From the NCBI GenBank assembly GCA_029339195.1, contig JAPTJF010000053.1:62001-126000 (forward strand): 64,000 nt of DNA. The letters run 5' to 3'. This DNA is from Micractinium sp. NFX-FRZ. Taxonomy: Eukaryota > Chlorophyta > Trebouxiophyceae > Chlorellales > Chlorellaceae. The stretch's first letter is position 1. Every line of letters starts with the position of its first letter. The position numbers and the translations under genes are program-made. The notes under the pieces were generated by a model. That model had not been told where the DNA came from. It saw nothing but the letters and a program-made list of their open reading frames with translations, and made no database searches. Below are positions 1 through 12,361 of this stretch, piece by piece.

Positions 1-1165
1 ATCTGGACGTGTGGTGCAGCGGCAGTCGTAGCGAGCTGCAGGCGCTGCTGCGCCTGGCGTGCCGTGCCCGCCTCCGCTCCCTCCACCTCCGCAACCCGCC
101 CGAGGCCTGCGCCCTCGTGTTCGAGCTGCTGGCTCACTCTGCCTTCATCCAACTCGCTGGGCCGCATCTGCGAGTGCTGGAGGGCGCCCCTGCCAGCCTG
201 GCAGGTGGCAAGCACGCGCTGCACCCGCTGCCCCTGGCTGCCTACCCTGGTTTGGAGTGCCTGCACTTGACAGTGCCGCCGCACCGCCAGGTGCTCTCCC
301 TTCGCACCGGCGGCGAGGGATGGGAGACGGCGCAGAGGCTGCGGCGGCTGAGCATCAGCGGGCGGCACTACGTCGCGCTGCGCGTGCTGCCGCCAAACCT
401 GCAAAGCCTGGCTGTCACTGCCTGGCACATCTTAGCCGAGCCCCAGGTATGAGGGCAGGCAACTCCCAGTTTGGGCGGTTTTGGATCCCTGTTCTGGTGT
501 GCTCCCCGGGGATGGAGCGGGTGAGGCAGGAAGGGCACTGTTCTGTGCTAGGCAGACTCCCAACAGCACTGTTGCGCCCGCCCTCCCGCCCACCGCCCTG
601 CCTAACCCCTACCAGCTCTCCTCATCTCCTCACCGCCACTCAACACTACCCACTGGCATCCCACTGTCCTTCCCCGCAGGTCCTGGTGCGCTGCCCTCAG
701 GTGGAGCTGCTGGCGGCGGCAGTGCTGCTGTCTGAGCACGTGCTGCCCTATGCCGCTCTGGCGGGCGCAGCAGGGGCGGCGGCTGTCGAGGCACGGCTGT
801 CTGAGCTGGCGGCCCTGCTGGCAGCAGCGGGGCTGCCTGAGGGGCACAGCATGCATCTCACAACCAACCTGGTGTGCTTCCAAACAGGCAGCGATGGGGG
901 GGAAGCCAAACTGGTGGCCCCGCGGCCCCAGGCAGATGCCGCTGCTGCTGCTGCTGTGCCTGCTGTGGTGGCAGCGGCGCAGGCAGATGGGGCGGGTGCC
1001 GAAGGGGGCGCGGCAGCGGGGCAGCACGGCAGGCAAGCGTTTGCAGCGCAGGCAGCGCAGGCGGGTGGCGTGACTGCCAGGCTGGCGCCACCGCCGCCCA
1101 CAGCTGCCTGGCCTGAGGAACTGGGGGCGGGCCCTGACATGGAGCTCGTGCTTGCCTGCCCTTGA
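1..1165 (+). CDS. Leucine-rich protein, 3' part of gene
   Basis: Two exons are visible: 1-446 (open at the window edge, codons in phase from base 3) and 680-1165, ending in TGA. The intron 447-679 (GTATGA...CGCAG) falls between codons. About 309 residues are seen. The first half has loosely spaced Leu-x-x-Leu segments (for example LRSLHLRNPP and LRRLSISGRH), like the irregular repeats of F-box/LRR proteins. The second half is Ala-rich with long Ala runs and no motif I recognise. No F-box or catalytic residues lie in the visible part. The family assignment is therefore weak; the frame and splice call are good. Confidence 0.55.
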
Positions 1166-1546
1166 TTATTTTGTTTGTGTGTGTGCTTGCTGTGATGTGC
1201 CAGTGTTGCAACTACAGATCGGCTACAGGTGCATGACTGTGCAAGTAAGCTTTGCTGTGCAAACAAGCATGTTCCAGCATCTCGCCAGCTGTACAATCAG
1301 CCCACCTTGCTGCCAAGGTGAGGGAGGCGGCAGCATGGGCAGGCGGAGCGCTTGTGTGCACGTCAACATGCGCATGCACCGCGCAGGTGCTTGTTGAAGT
1401 TTAGACATCTGCCTGCCCAGCTGCAGCGCTGCCTGCCATGCACGGGCTGCTCAACCTCGCTCCAGCCGCACGCTCAGTCCTGCGTGACGCCGGCACCTTG
1501 CCCGCCTACAGGCCTCGCTCAATTCCTCACGCTTGCCGCCCCACGC
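1166..1546. other. Convergent intergenic stretch
   Basis: This separates the leucine-rich gene from the minus-strand ABA4-like gene and should hold both 3' untranslated regions. A GT-rich run follows the first stop. I see no TGTAA on either strand close to the stops and no additional gene. Confidence 0.5.
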
Positions 1547-2564
1547 TCAGTCCTGCTTGGTGCCGGCGCCGCCCGCTGCGCCCTGGCGCTGGCCACGGAA
1601 CCAGGGGCGGATGAGGGCGAGGTAGAGGAGCAGCCCAGTGGGGCCGACAAACATCGTCAGCACCAGAGGGAGTGCCATCAGGACCTGTGGCGCACGCGGG
1701 AGGGCGGGAAGGGCAGGCAGGGGCGTGAATGCTTGGTGGCACAGCAAGGCCGGAGGTGCTTGATCACGCTAGAGCACAGGCAAACCTGGCCAGGGCAGGC
1801 GTGTGCACCGGCGCATGAGCAGGCAACAGGACAGATCCCTCCTGGCCTGAGAGTCAGGCTGTTGGGCAGGCCTACCCACACATGCATGCCCACACGCAAT
1901 GCGTGCGCACCTGGGGCAACCCGCGGCTGCGTGCGTCCACAACCTCCCAGCGCCCCACCCAGAGATCGAAGGCGGCATAGTGCACCCTGGCGAGTGGGGC
2001 AGGTGGTTCGGGATTGGTCGGGGTCAGGAGGACTGTTTGGTCAGGGCAGAGGGCAGCGCAAGGGAATGCTTGTTCATGCCAGCTCAAGTGCAACTGCCGC
2101 TGCTAGCAACGTTGGACGGCCACCGCAGGCAACAAGGGCAGCCTACCAGGCGGGCAGAACTGCGCTGGGCGTGGCCAGGAGCTCCTTCACTCCCTGGTAG
2201 GTGGTCAACTTCTCCATCCAGTTCTCGTCCCCTCCGCCTGCAAACACGCACATGACAGGATTGCTGTGCCACAACGTGTGACTCAGTTGCGAGTGGCGCT
2301 GGCTGAAGTTGCCCTCAGCTGCCAATCGCTAAGGGTTGAGTGCCTGCAGCGTCGGCGGCGCAGCGGCGGGCGGGCCGGCGGCGCACCCGACAGGAGGGTG
2401 TGAGCAAACGTCGCGACGTAGAGGACACTCATGAGCGCCGCGGTGATCGTGGCTACTGGCACCCCAATTCGAGGCGCCACAAGCAGGAGCACCCAACCCG
2501 GCAGCACGATATTTATCAGCTGGAACAGCTGCTCATCGCTGTAGGGCAGGCCTGGAACAGGCAT
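1547..2564 (-). CDS. ABA4-like (DUF4281) plastid membrane protein
   Basis: Four exons: 2387-2564, 2147-2237, 1911-1986, 1547-1684, with phases 1, 2 and 0 all matching, giving 160 residues. The family includes Arabidopsis ABA4, which is needed for neoxanthin formation in the chloroplast envelope or thylakoid. Four hydrophobic segments are visible: LINIVLPGWVLLLVAP, ATITAALMSVLYVATFA, the HYAAFDLWVGRW block, and LPLVLTMFVGPTGLLLYLAL. The HxxAFDLxVGRW and GPxGLLLYL motifs are the family signature. The chosen ATG gives a protein with no transit peptide. A good acceptor (CTCCGCAG) lies 12 bases upstream of this ATG, so an unseen first exon carrying the plastid signal is likely. A link to neoxanthin is from family knowledge only. 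Confidence 0.82.
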
Positions 2565-3538
2565 GTTGGCGCGCGTCTGCGGAGGGGCGTTGGCGAGAGG
2601 CCCTCAGAAACTGCAGGGGAGTAGGCGCCAGGCGGGCAGGCGGTGCCCGCCCCCATGGCGCTCGCCGTGGCCTGCCCAAGAAACCTGTGCTTCAGGCCTG
2701 TATTCCTAGCCCAGTCCTGCCCCCGCTGCCGAGCTATACATGGTGCCACACCATCTGCCGTGTGCCAGTTTGGGTGGGCCCTGGCAAATCAAGCTTCGGT
2801 CGAGCGGAGAGGCTCATGCCATGCCGTGCCCGAACGCCCTGCTCCTGTGACGGCAGAGGCCAGCACCATCTCCCACTGCTTTTCCAGTTGAATAGAGTAA
2901 CGATGGGATGCGTGTTTCACATCACTCGACATTCCCAGAGGAGGCCATCGGATGTGTGATACTTTTGATGACGGGGAGGGCGGCACGCAAACGTGCTGCC
3001 CACGACGTGCTGCCACACATGACCACACATCCCCTGGCTGATACAGGCAGGTTGCATGCATCCGCGAACAATCTTAGAGAGCCTACTGCGCGTTTGAAAT
3101 AATAGGCGGCAGCCGCAGGGGGAAAAGCTGGAGTGGGAAGCATATCCACTGCACTCCTCCCAGCCTTGCTTCCCTCTAAAGCAAGCCCAAGCACTCCAGA
3201 GATTGATCCCAGCCTCGACAGCAGCCTCCTAGGTTCGTCCGCCGCCTGCAGGCCTGCCTCGCCACCCTGCCGCCCCGCCGCCTGCCGCCAGCACTAATTA
3301 ACAAATTGGGCTGCGCCAATATGGCTGTGTGACCCCTCGACATCCTGCCGCGATTGGCACGTACCCCGGCTGCAGAGGTGTCCTGAGGCAGCTGGCAGCA
3401 GGAGGCCTCTGCACTCTTGCCAACACCTCGCGAGCGCCGCAGGCGCGGCGACAGCACACGTCGGGTGGGCAAGCAGCCCAGGCAGCCTTAGCCCAGGGGC
3501 CTGCAGACCACCTAGCTAGCAATGGAGGAGGAGCAGGC
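2565..3538. other. Divergent intergenic region between ABA4-like and TDP1
   Basis: The two genes point away from each other, so this should hold both promoters and possibly the missing 5' exon of the ABA4-like gene. Reading is open upstream of the TDP1 ATG from 3329 but contains no in-frame ATG before 3539. No clear TATA element or RNA gene is seen. Confidence 0.4.
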
Positions 3539-6500
3539 ATGATTGACCTCACTTTCTCGGACAGCGAGGAAGAGGGGGTGGAGGTGGTGAGTGCTAGGGC
3601 AGCTGCTGCTGCTGCAGCGCCAGCGGAAGGGGCACCTGTGGCGGGCGCGGGGAGCGCCCAGCAGCAACAGGATAGGAGGGCGTCGGCGCAGCCACAAATG
3701 GATGGAGAGGGTGAAATCGTGGACTTGACTCTGGAAGGGGATGTAGTGGAGGAAGGGGCTTTGAAGGAGGGCACACCGGCAGCAGCGGTGGCGGCAGAAG
3801 AGGCAGGAGCCAGCAAACGCTGCGCCAGCTCTGGCAGCGCTGGTTGCATGGGGCCACCCTGCAAGCGGCCACACCAGGAGGGCGGCAGTGGCCCAGCCGC
3901 GGCGCCACTGACGCTGCCTGCGCAGGCAGCGACAGCAGCAGTGGCCGCAGCAGCAACCGCACCAGCTGGAGGTGGCGGTGACCCGGCTGCCGCACTGCCT
4001 GACGTACCCATGCACCTGCTGCACACAAGGGGCATTGAGGACTGGGCAAACGAGGGCTTCCTGGGAGTACAGCTGGCGGATCTGGTGAGCAAAGTGCTGA
4101 CCGGTGGGTTACTGTAATCTGATTCGTACGCTATTTGGTTAAGGGTGCCTTCCTGCCACCCCACAGGCGGCGACTGCTGCGCACAGGGCAGCGCTGGCGG
4201 GTGCGCGCCAATGTCCGACGCACCGCGCCGCCCGCGTGCAGCATCCCGCTGCCTGGACCCGCTCCTCCCCCTTTTGCTCACCTCGCTCTCCCTGGCCCCT
4301 GCCGTTATGTCCACACTCACCCGACCTGCCGCCCTGGTGCTGCCACTCTGCTGCAGGTGCGTGGAGAGATGAGCTGGTGCCTGCTCAGCTCCATGAACCT
4401 CCACATGCGCTGGCTGCTGAGCGCATGCCCAGACCTGATGCGCACGCCAAAGCTGGTGGTTGTGTTTGACAAAGGGCCACCCACAAAGGACCGGTCAGTG
4501 TGTGGGTGAGGGTGCCAGGGAGTGGGTGGGCAGTCGCCTGAGAAGTACTCCCAAGTAAATCTCTGACGTGGGTGTATCAATAGGTGAAGAAGAGGGCTCA
4601 CATAGCGCATCCAATCATCCGTGGGTCCAAAGGGAGTGTATGGAGCGTGCACAGGTCTTGGGAAGCGGTGGTGGGTTGAGGGGCGAGCAGACTGGGGCAC
4701 TACTGAGAGTGGGCAGGGCATGGGGCAGCAGCGATTGTGAGGACGCGGGCATTCATCGCCGTGCTGCCCCTGTCAAACAACAGCTCACATCGCCTGACCT
4801 TGTGGGCATGCCGCCCACCCTTTACTTCGCCCCGCACCCCACTGTCCATGCGCAGGCGGCAGGAGATCAGCGACGCCCTGGAGGCCGCCCATCTTCCTCC
4901 GGAGCGGTACTGCCTGCACTCCCCTGTCATCCCTGCATTTGGGAAGTACCACGCCAAGACGCTGCTGGTGCAGGTGGGTTGGGAGCGCTCCGACGGCATG
5001 TGCGGTCCCATGCGGCTTGCCAAGTCGAGTCGTTGGACTGGGCGTCAGAGCGGTCTTGGCGTCGCAGCGCTGCTGTTTCTATATCAGCTGTGTTGCTCCC
5101 CCTGTGCAGTATGAGCGCGGCATGCGTGTGGTGGTGCTCACCGCCAACCTGGAGTTCCAGCAGGTGCACAACAAGACCCAGGCAAGTTGCTGGAGTAATT
5201 CATTGGTACGTTGCTGCTGGTGGGACGCTGCTGTGGGACGGGCATCTGCCCCGACGTCGTACAGGCAGCACGATGATCGTTTCCAGGCGGTGCACAACAA
5301 GACGGTTGCAGGTGGATGCCTGCTCATTTGCCTGTTGGCAAGCAAGAGAAAAGGCAGGGCAGCTGGCCTCCCTCTGCACCTCCTGTGTCCTACAACTTGC
5401 GTCCCAACGCCTTGCCTGCACGTCCCTCGTAGCCTGCACGTCCCTAGTAACCTGCACCCCCCTAGTAACCTGCAGGCTCTCTTCTTCCAGGACTTCCCTC
5501 TCAAGGCGGACACCGGCGCGCAGGGCAGCTCCCCCTTTGAGGCTGAGCTGGCACGCTACCTAGCTGCCCTGCAGCTTCCCGCAGCCGAGGGGGCAGATGC
5601 GCAGCGCCGCCTGCAACTCCACGACTTCTCAGCGGCTCGGGGGGCACTGGTGCTGGCAGTGCCAGGCACGCACCGCGGCGCGCAGATGCACGCGCATGGG
5701 CACTTGCGCCTGGCAGCGCTGCTGGCGGGCGAGACCTTCCCAGCGCGCTTTGTGGGGGCCCCTGTGGTGGCGCAGAGCTGCAGCTTTGGGAGTGTGCTGG
5801 GCGGCCGGCAGCCCTACCTCACCGATGAGCTTCTGTCCTCTCTGTCAGCGGGCAGCGCGGCAAGCGTGCGTGGTGATGTTGCAGCGGGCAGCGCGGCAGG
5901 CGGCGGCACGCTACGCCCGCTGGGGCGTGCTGGCCTGGCTGTGGTGTGGCCCACTGTGGAGGAAGTGCGGCAGTCACTGGAGGGGTGGCATGCCGGGAGG
6001 AACCTGGGGCTCGGTGACGGTGAGAGGGTGAGGGCTGCGGCCTGCACTGAGCGTCGAGCATGCGCCGACGTAGAAGCTTGAGCGCTTGCTTAGAAGAGCT
6101 AGGCACGGTTCTGCGCAGCCTGCCAGTGCTGGCAGGCAGCACCCCGGCGTTGCCTATGAGCTCGGGGGGGCTCAGTCAGAGGGCTGATGTCAGTGAGGCA
6201 GCATATCAGCCGGTGAATCAAACCGTGTGATGCTATGTGACCCCTGCGTGTGATATGTGGCCCCCAACACCCATGGCTGCAGGCAAGCTGCGGGAGCTGC
6301 TCAGACCCTACCTCTGCAGGTGGGTGCTCAATGGGTGGTGGGTGCGCTGCAAGGCTACCGGGTGATGCAGGTGCCGGCCGGGCAGCGGTAGAGTGGCAAA
6401 ACCGGCGCATGCCTGAATGCCTGCACACCTGCCCCCTGCGCCCTGCCCAGGTGGGGCGGCGAGGCGGCAGGGCGGCAGCGCGCGATGCGGCACCTCAAGA

Positions 6501-7174
6501 CGTACTGCCGCCACGTGGGGCAGGAGGTGGCGTGGCTGTTCCTCTCCAGCGCAAACTTGAGCAAGGTGGCCTGGGGATGGCTGCTCAAGAAAGGGGATGG
6601 GCTGCAAGTCAAGAGCCTGGAACTGGGTGTGCTGCTGCTGCCCTCTCTGGAGAGAGCCTACCAGGCCAGCCCCTGGGGCCGCGGCTTCAGCTGCACCAGC
6701 GGGCAGGCACCGCCCGGGCCGCTGCCGGGCGTGGGGCCTGCCACAGACGTGCGATACACGGCCTGGCAGAGGGGCGCCCTGCAGGCGCCCAGCCTGGCAG
6801 GCGGCGTGCTCACTGTGCCGCTGCCACTGCCCTACCGGCTTCCCACAGAGGGGGCAGCGCAGGCAGGCGCAGCACAGGCGGGCGGCAGCGGACAAGCAGC
6901 CAGGCAGGAGGAGAAGAGTGCCAGCAGAGGCGGCGCCAGAGGGGCCGAGTTGGAGGAGTTTTGGGTGACGCCTGGCAGGGACACTGGAGATGGGGGTGCG
7001 TACGACCAGCTGCTGGGGCTGGACTGCCATGGGCTGCCTTACAGCGCGCATGCGCCGGCAGAGGGGATGCGCAAGGTGCTGACAGAGGGTGACAGCTGGG
7101 AGCAGCACATTGTGCGCGTGCTGCAGCAGGCGCGCCAGCAGCCGCCGCCGCCGCAGCAGCCAGAGCGGCAGTGA
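3539..7174 (+). CDS. TDP1: Tyrosyl-DNA phosphodiesterase 1
   Basis: Seven exons: 3539-4084, 4357-4493, 4856-4973, 5110-5181, 5476-6019, 6283-6319, 6451-7174, giving 725 residues. TDP1 repairs trapped topoisomerase I-DNA adducts in the nucleus by hydrolysing 3'-phosphotyrosyl bonds. Both catalytic HKN halves are present: HAK (His260, Lys262) with TAN (Asn280), and HLK (His499, Lys501) followed by SSANLSKVAWG (Asn520). The family's conserved GHL and SLEGW blocks lie between. The first 180 residues are an Ala/Gln-rich acidic extension carrying two SUMO-interaction-like motifs, IDLT followed by SDSEEE (residues 2-12) and IVDLT (60-64). Intron 4 (5182-5475) begins GCAAGT, is 294 bases long and stop-free in frame. 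Start: the first in-frame ATG. Confidence 0.93.
5279..5303 (+). repeat. Intronic echo of TDP1 exon 4 end
   Basis: This stretch inside intron 4 nearly repeats the last bases of exon 4 (5154-5181). Both share TGCACAACAAGAC preceded by TTCCAG. It encodes FQAVHNKT against FQQVHNKT in the exon, and diverges where the exon's GC splice donor would be. Confidence 0.75.
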
Positions 7175-7963
7175 GTTAAGCAGCGGCGGCATTAGCAGCG
7201 GCGCCAGGAGCGCTTGCACAGCTGCATTTTCCTTTCAACACCCCCTCCTGTGATCAAACCAGCGGGCACCGTACCGGGGAGATATCGGAACCACGGGCTC
7301 TTACAGTTACGGAGAGCCACAACTGTGCAAAGGAAGCTGCAGCTGAGATGAGGTGCATGGTCTGTACTTCACTCGGCACCATGCGTCAGTCACACATGCA
7401 TGGCAGTGGTGCTGGGGCAATGGTACGCTGGTACGTGCTAGGACAATGCTCTTGTGGGTGCTGATCTGCGCCACGTGTTTGATTGGCTTCTCTTGGCAAG
7501 AATCAGAAAGTTGGTGCAGGATTGGTCCTGAGGACGTCCCGGTCTGGACTGGCTGCAGACTGGCTGGCGGTTGTGGAAACGGGTGGGGGCGAGCTGTCGC
7601 GACTCGGCGATGTGAGTGCTGACCCACCGCTGCTCACATACCCGCGCCCATGGCGTCAGCTGTGGTTCCTGCTGGCAGGGGCATTCTGGTTCGTCCTGCG
7701 GGGGCGGACTGGAGGAAGGGAGCGCTCAACATGAGGCTCAGGGCGGCAGGCCCGCGCCCATAACGGCAGCGGCACATGAGCTGGCGCCATGGCGGCAGCG
7801 ACAGTTGTGCCCTAGCCAGCACCGGCCTCCTCCAGCGCTGTCTGCCCACGCCTGACCTCTCACCTACTCTCCCTTCGCCCTCTCAGCCACCTGTTCGCCC
7901 GGCAACGCCGCCGCGTCGTCCCCACCCAGCTCGCAGCCCCTCAGCCCACCTCGCCCCTCCAAA
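7175..7963. other. Intergenic region upstream of UGDH
   Basis: This holds the TDP1 3' untranslated region and the UGDH promoter and leader. The last 150 bases are C/T-rich, typical of a green-algal 5' leader. No coding exon fits here. Confidence 0.45.
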
Positions 7964-10900
7964 ATGAAGATCGCCTGCATCGGTGAGCCGGTTGGCGTGC
8001 CAGAGTGCAGTAGGGGAAGCGTCACCGCGGACAGCTTTTGGGGCACACAACAAACTCGCATCTGGGGTTCAGCCCCAGGCTTGCTGGGCCCCTGCCCGCA
8101 GTCACCGCCATGTGGGGAACCCGAAATGCAGCCCGGAGCGCTGTTTGGCAGCTGGTGCGCCGGGTGCTGCTGCAGGCGCATGCGCAGGGGGCAAGAACAG
8201 TTGGGCCGCTGGACCGCTCTCCCCAGCCCTCTACCTGGCCGCCCATATACTGATGTAATTCACGCAATTCCATATCTTGCAGGCGCCGGCTATGTGGGTG
8301 AGTGCTCAGCCCGGTGGCAGCGGCGGCGGCAACGGGTGGTGGGGAGCGCGGCCGCTTAACTTGCTGCTGCGGCACCAGCCACACCCTTGCTAGTGCTCCA
8401 GCACTGTGTGGTGGTGGAGGTGTTGGAGGCGGGGAGGAAGGAGTCAGCATTTAGGTTGGCTGCAACATTGCAGCCCATGCGCGGCCTGCAGCCTATGCGG
8501 TGCTGCTGCGCCGCCCGCCGCTCCTTCCCCTCCCCGCTTGACCGCTCCCCCGCCCTTCCTGCTGCCTGCCTTCGTGTCCGCAGGTGGCCCCACCATGGCC
8601 ATGGTGAGTGAGCAACTGCCTGTGCTTCCAGAAACCCTGCCTGTGCATGATGTATGCAACAACCTGTGCATCCACCACCCAGCACCTGGCCTCCCATCTC
8701 CCACCCGCGCACCACTTGCTTGGTTCCCCCGCCCACCATCTCGACCCCAGTCACTCTAGCCTGCCCTGCCACTGCACACCATTGTATGCCCTGCACGCCC
8801 ATAGCTCTCGCCCTGCCTGCCCTGCCTCGCCCTCAACCGCAGATCGCCCTCAAGTGCCCGGAGATTGAGGTGGTGGTGGTGGACATCAACGAGGCGCGCA
8901 TCGCCGCCTGGAACACCGACAAGCTGCCCATCTACGAGCCTGGGCTGCTGGAGGTGGTGAAGGAGGCGCGCGGCCGCAACCTGTTCTTCTCCACCGACGT
9001 GGGCAAGCACGTGGGCGAGGCAGACATTGTGTTTGTCAGGTGGGTGCTGGGCGGGCCGGGCCAAGTCGCGTGTTGACTGGCGGCACTGAAGGAGAAGGCG
9101 GCATGCGCGTCTGCAATTGGGCGCTGGGTTTTGCTGCCACCTGCACCTGCGCTACCTCAACCCGCCGTCCCTTCCTGCCCCGCAGTGTCAACACCCCCAC
9201 CAAGACCAGCGGTGTGGGCGCCGGCAAGGCCGCCGACCTGACCTACTGGGAGGGCGCTGCCCGGGTGATTGCCAGCGTGTCCACCTCCAGCAAGATCATC
9301 GTGGAGAAGAGCACTGTGCCCGTGAAGACCGCAGACGCAATCGAGAAGGTAGGAGGGGTAGCTGAGGGTGGGTGAAGCACAAGGCGGTCGTGGCGGGCAG
9401 GCGGGTGAGGCAACCTTTTTGCATGCAGTGCATGCGGGTGTGCCACAGCCTGCACTCGGCTGTGCCCATGGTGCAACTGCCGCGCGCCCACGTTCACTTC
9501 ACCTGTCCCACCCCTCCCACCCCCACAGGTGCTGCGCCGCAACTGCCGCGACCCCAACGTGCACTTTGAGATCCTGTCCAACCCCGAGTTCCTGGCTGAG
9601 GGCACTGCCATCGAGGTGGGTGCATGCTGTTAGTGGGGAGGGGCGGCCCGCCTGTGTCGCAACATGTCGTGGGCCGCATACTAGCACTTGGTGTTGCACT
9701 AGCATTTGGTGTTGCGCACCAGCTTGCCTCTCACCACTGCCCACCGACCCGGTGCCGCCCTGCAGGACCTGACTATGCCCGACCGCGTGCTCATTGGCGG
9801 CAAGGACAACGAGACTGGGCGCACCGCCATTGAGACCCTGGCCAGCGTGTACGCGCACTGGGTGCCCCAGGAGCGCATCCTGCGCGCCAACCTGTGGTCC
9901 GCTGAGCTGGCCAAGCTGACCGCCAACGCCATGCTGGCGCAGCGCATCTCCTCCATGAACTCCATCTCCGCGCTGTGCGAGGCCACCGGTGAGCCCATCA
10001 CCTGGGGGAGGCAGGCAGGCGGCCGTGCACTTTGCTCAGCACAGAGGGGGAGGCAGGCAGGCGGTTGTGGGTGAGTGTGGCTGACCTGCTGGGGAAGCCA
10101 CGAGGCCGTGCATGAGCGCCGCACTGGTGTGGCACTTGCTGGCTAATGGCTGCATTGGTCCCCGGCACAGACTGCGTCCTCAGCACAGAGCCGCAGCACC
10201 TTATTAACCATTGTGTCTCCCGGCCCCCCGCAGGCGCCGACGTGCAGCAGGTGGCTCGCTCCATCGGCACCGACTCCCGCATCGGCCCCAAGTTCCTCAA
10301 CGCCTCTGTCGGCTTTGGCGGCTCCTGCTTCCAGAAGGACATCCTCAACCTGGTCTACATCTGCGAGACCGTAGGCCTCAAGGAGGTGGCCAACTACTGG
10401 CAGCAGGTGAGGGCCCGGCTGCGGCTGCCGGGAAGCGCGGGGAGTGCGACACGGTGGGGTTGGAGGTGAAGTTAACTCTGCCGCTGTTGCATGTACGCTG
10501 CACTGCGCACTGCAAACGGTCCCGCCCTTGACCCCTGCGTTCACCTCTCACCCCTCCCTCCGCCCTGCAGGTCATCACCATGAACGACTTCCAGAAGACC
10601 CGCTTTGTGCAGCGCGTCATCTCCGCCATGTTCAACACCATCTCCCGCAAGAAGATTGCGGTGTACGGCTTCGCCTTCAAGAAGGACACCGGCGACACCC
10701 GCGAGACCCCCGCCATCGACGTCTGCCGCGGCCTCATGGCGGACGGTGCCAACGTGAGGCGGGCAGCTGCGGGTGCTGTGCAGCGCTGTGCACGGTTGGA
10801 CTGCGTGCCGAAATGCTGAGTCGCCCCACTGTGTACCCTGGCATCAACCTCCACCTGGGCTGACCCCTGGTCTCTGCTGTCCTTGCCTTTGCCCCTGTCC

Positions 10901-11974
10901 CCACCTGCAGGTGTGCGTGTACGACCCGCAGGTCACCGACGAGCAGATCTACCAGGACCTGACCACCCAGCCCTACGAGTGGTGAGCTGACTGTGGGGGG
11001 CGGGCGGCATGACTGCAGTGGGGCGCCGCAGTCGGAGCTGAGTCTCGGAAAGACAACAGGCTGCCGCTGAACGAGGGGAGGTGGTGCTGCTGAGGGCTTG
11101 CTCATCCCCCTGCATCCCTCACCTCTGCACCCTCACCCCTGGTTCTGGTGGCCTGCCCCCCTGCAGGTACGACCACCCCAACCCCCGCTCGGCGCCGGTG
11201 GACAAGAACGCCATTGGCATCAGCCACGTGAGTGATGCCGCCGGTCTGTGCCCCTCTGTTCTGCTGCGCTGCGAAATGCCCCGTTGTGTTGCCGGCGCAC
11301 AGCCCGCTTGTCCTGCCGCCATACCTGCTCTGCCCACCAGCCCCGAGCCTCGCTTTTCCTGCTCACACACCTCCCCTCTCCGCCCCCCTCCCCCCTTGCA
11401 GGACCCCCTGGAGGCGGCCAAGGATGCACACGGCATCTGCGTGCTCACCGAGTGGGACGAGTTCAAGACCTACGACTACCAGACCATCTACGACAACATG
11501 GTCAAGCCCGCCTTCATTTTCGATGGTAATTGTTGTATTGGGCGGAGGAGTGTGGGGGCTGGGGAAGGTTGGCATGCAGGTGTTCTGCATGGGCAGGGGC
11601 ACGGCTGCCCACTGCAGGTCCTGTGCGGTGCCGCTCCGTCTGCTTGCCTCCCTCCCGCGCCACCCTGCTGACTGTCCTCTGCCGCCCTGTGTTCTGGGAA
11701 CTGCAGGCCGCAACCTCCTGGACCACGCCAAGCTGCGGTGAGTGTGGCGGATGCGGGGTTTGGGGCATGTTGCGCTGGGCTCGGGAAGCAGATGAGTTGG
11801 GGGCACTGCTCCCCACTGCAGCCCTCTCCCGTCCAGCTCCAACTGCATGCCCTTTTCCCATTGTTCATCCATACTGACCCTATGCGTCTCTTGCTCTGTG
11901 TCTGCAGGGAGATTGGCTTCATCGTGTACGCGCTCGGCAAGCCGCTGGAGCCCTTCCTGCAGAAGGACTACTGA
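7964..11974 (+). CDS. UGDH: UDP-glucose 6-dehydrogenase
   Basis: Fourteen exons: 7964-7982, 8283-8297, 8584-8603, 8843-9039, 9186-9348, 9529-9615, 9766-9988, 10234-10406, 10571-10753, 10911-10981, 11167-11227, 11402-11525, 11707-11737, 11908-11974. All phases agree and give 477 residues, close to the 480 of plant enzymes. It oxidises UDP-glucose twice with NAD+ to UDP-glucuronate, the cytosolic entry to wall and matrix sugars. Visible motifs: the NAD-binding loop GAGYVGGPTMA (residues 7-17), [16 protein letters not shown], the catalytic-Cys loop [10 protein letters not shown] (Cys273), and [12 protein letters not shown] in the C-terminal nucleotide-binding domain. The first three coding exons are only 19, 15 and 20 bases and together encode the dinucleotide-binding loop. 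Confidence 0.97.
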
Positions 11975-12236
11975 GCAGCAGCACGGCACTAGCCAGCAAT
12001 AGCAGCACCCACAGGCACGGCCCCCGCCCGGCGCACCTGCCAGCCCTTGACCGCACTGATAAGCACTTGACCCCTGTAGGCAGATTGACTGTTCTTTTTC
12101 CTTCTAATGTTACGCTACAGCCGCGTGCCACCATTCTGAAGCCCGGCCCTCACTAAAGGAACCTTGACGGATTCCCAATTCTTGCCCACGCCCCGATTCC
12201 TCCTGGCCCTTGCCCTCCTCTGCTACTCCCCTCTCC

Positions 12237-12241
12237 TGTAA
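12237..12241 (+). terminator. TGTAA polyadenylation signal (UGDH)
   Basis: TGTAA lies about 260 bases after the UGDH stop. TGTAA is the usual poly(A) signal in green algae; the assignment is by position. Confidence 0.55.
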
Positions 12242-12361
12242 CCAAAACTGTGGCAACACCCTGAAGCAAGCCTGCATTGTTGCATTCACACACTAGCTGA
12301 GCATGGTCGGAGACGTGCAGCCATATGTACTCTTTGGGTATGTGCCAGTGCACGACTGCAA

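Noticed and set aside
3329..3538. Longer TDP1 N-terminus from 3329
   Set aside because: The frame is open but begins with GTG and contains no ATG before 3539.
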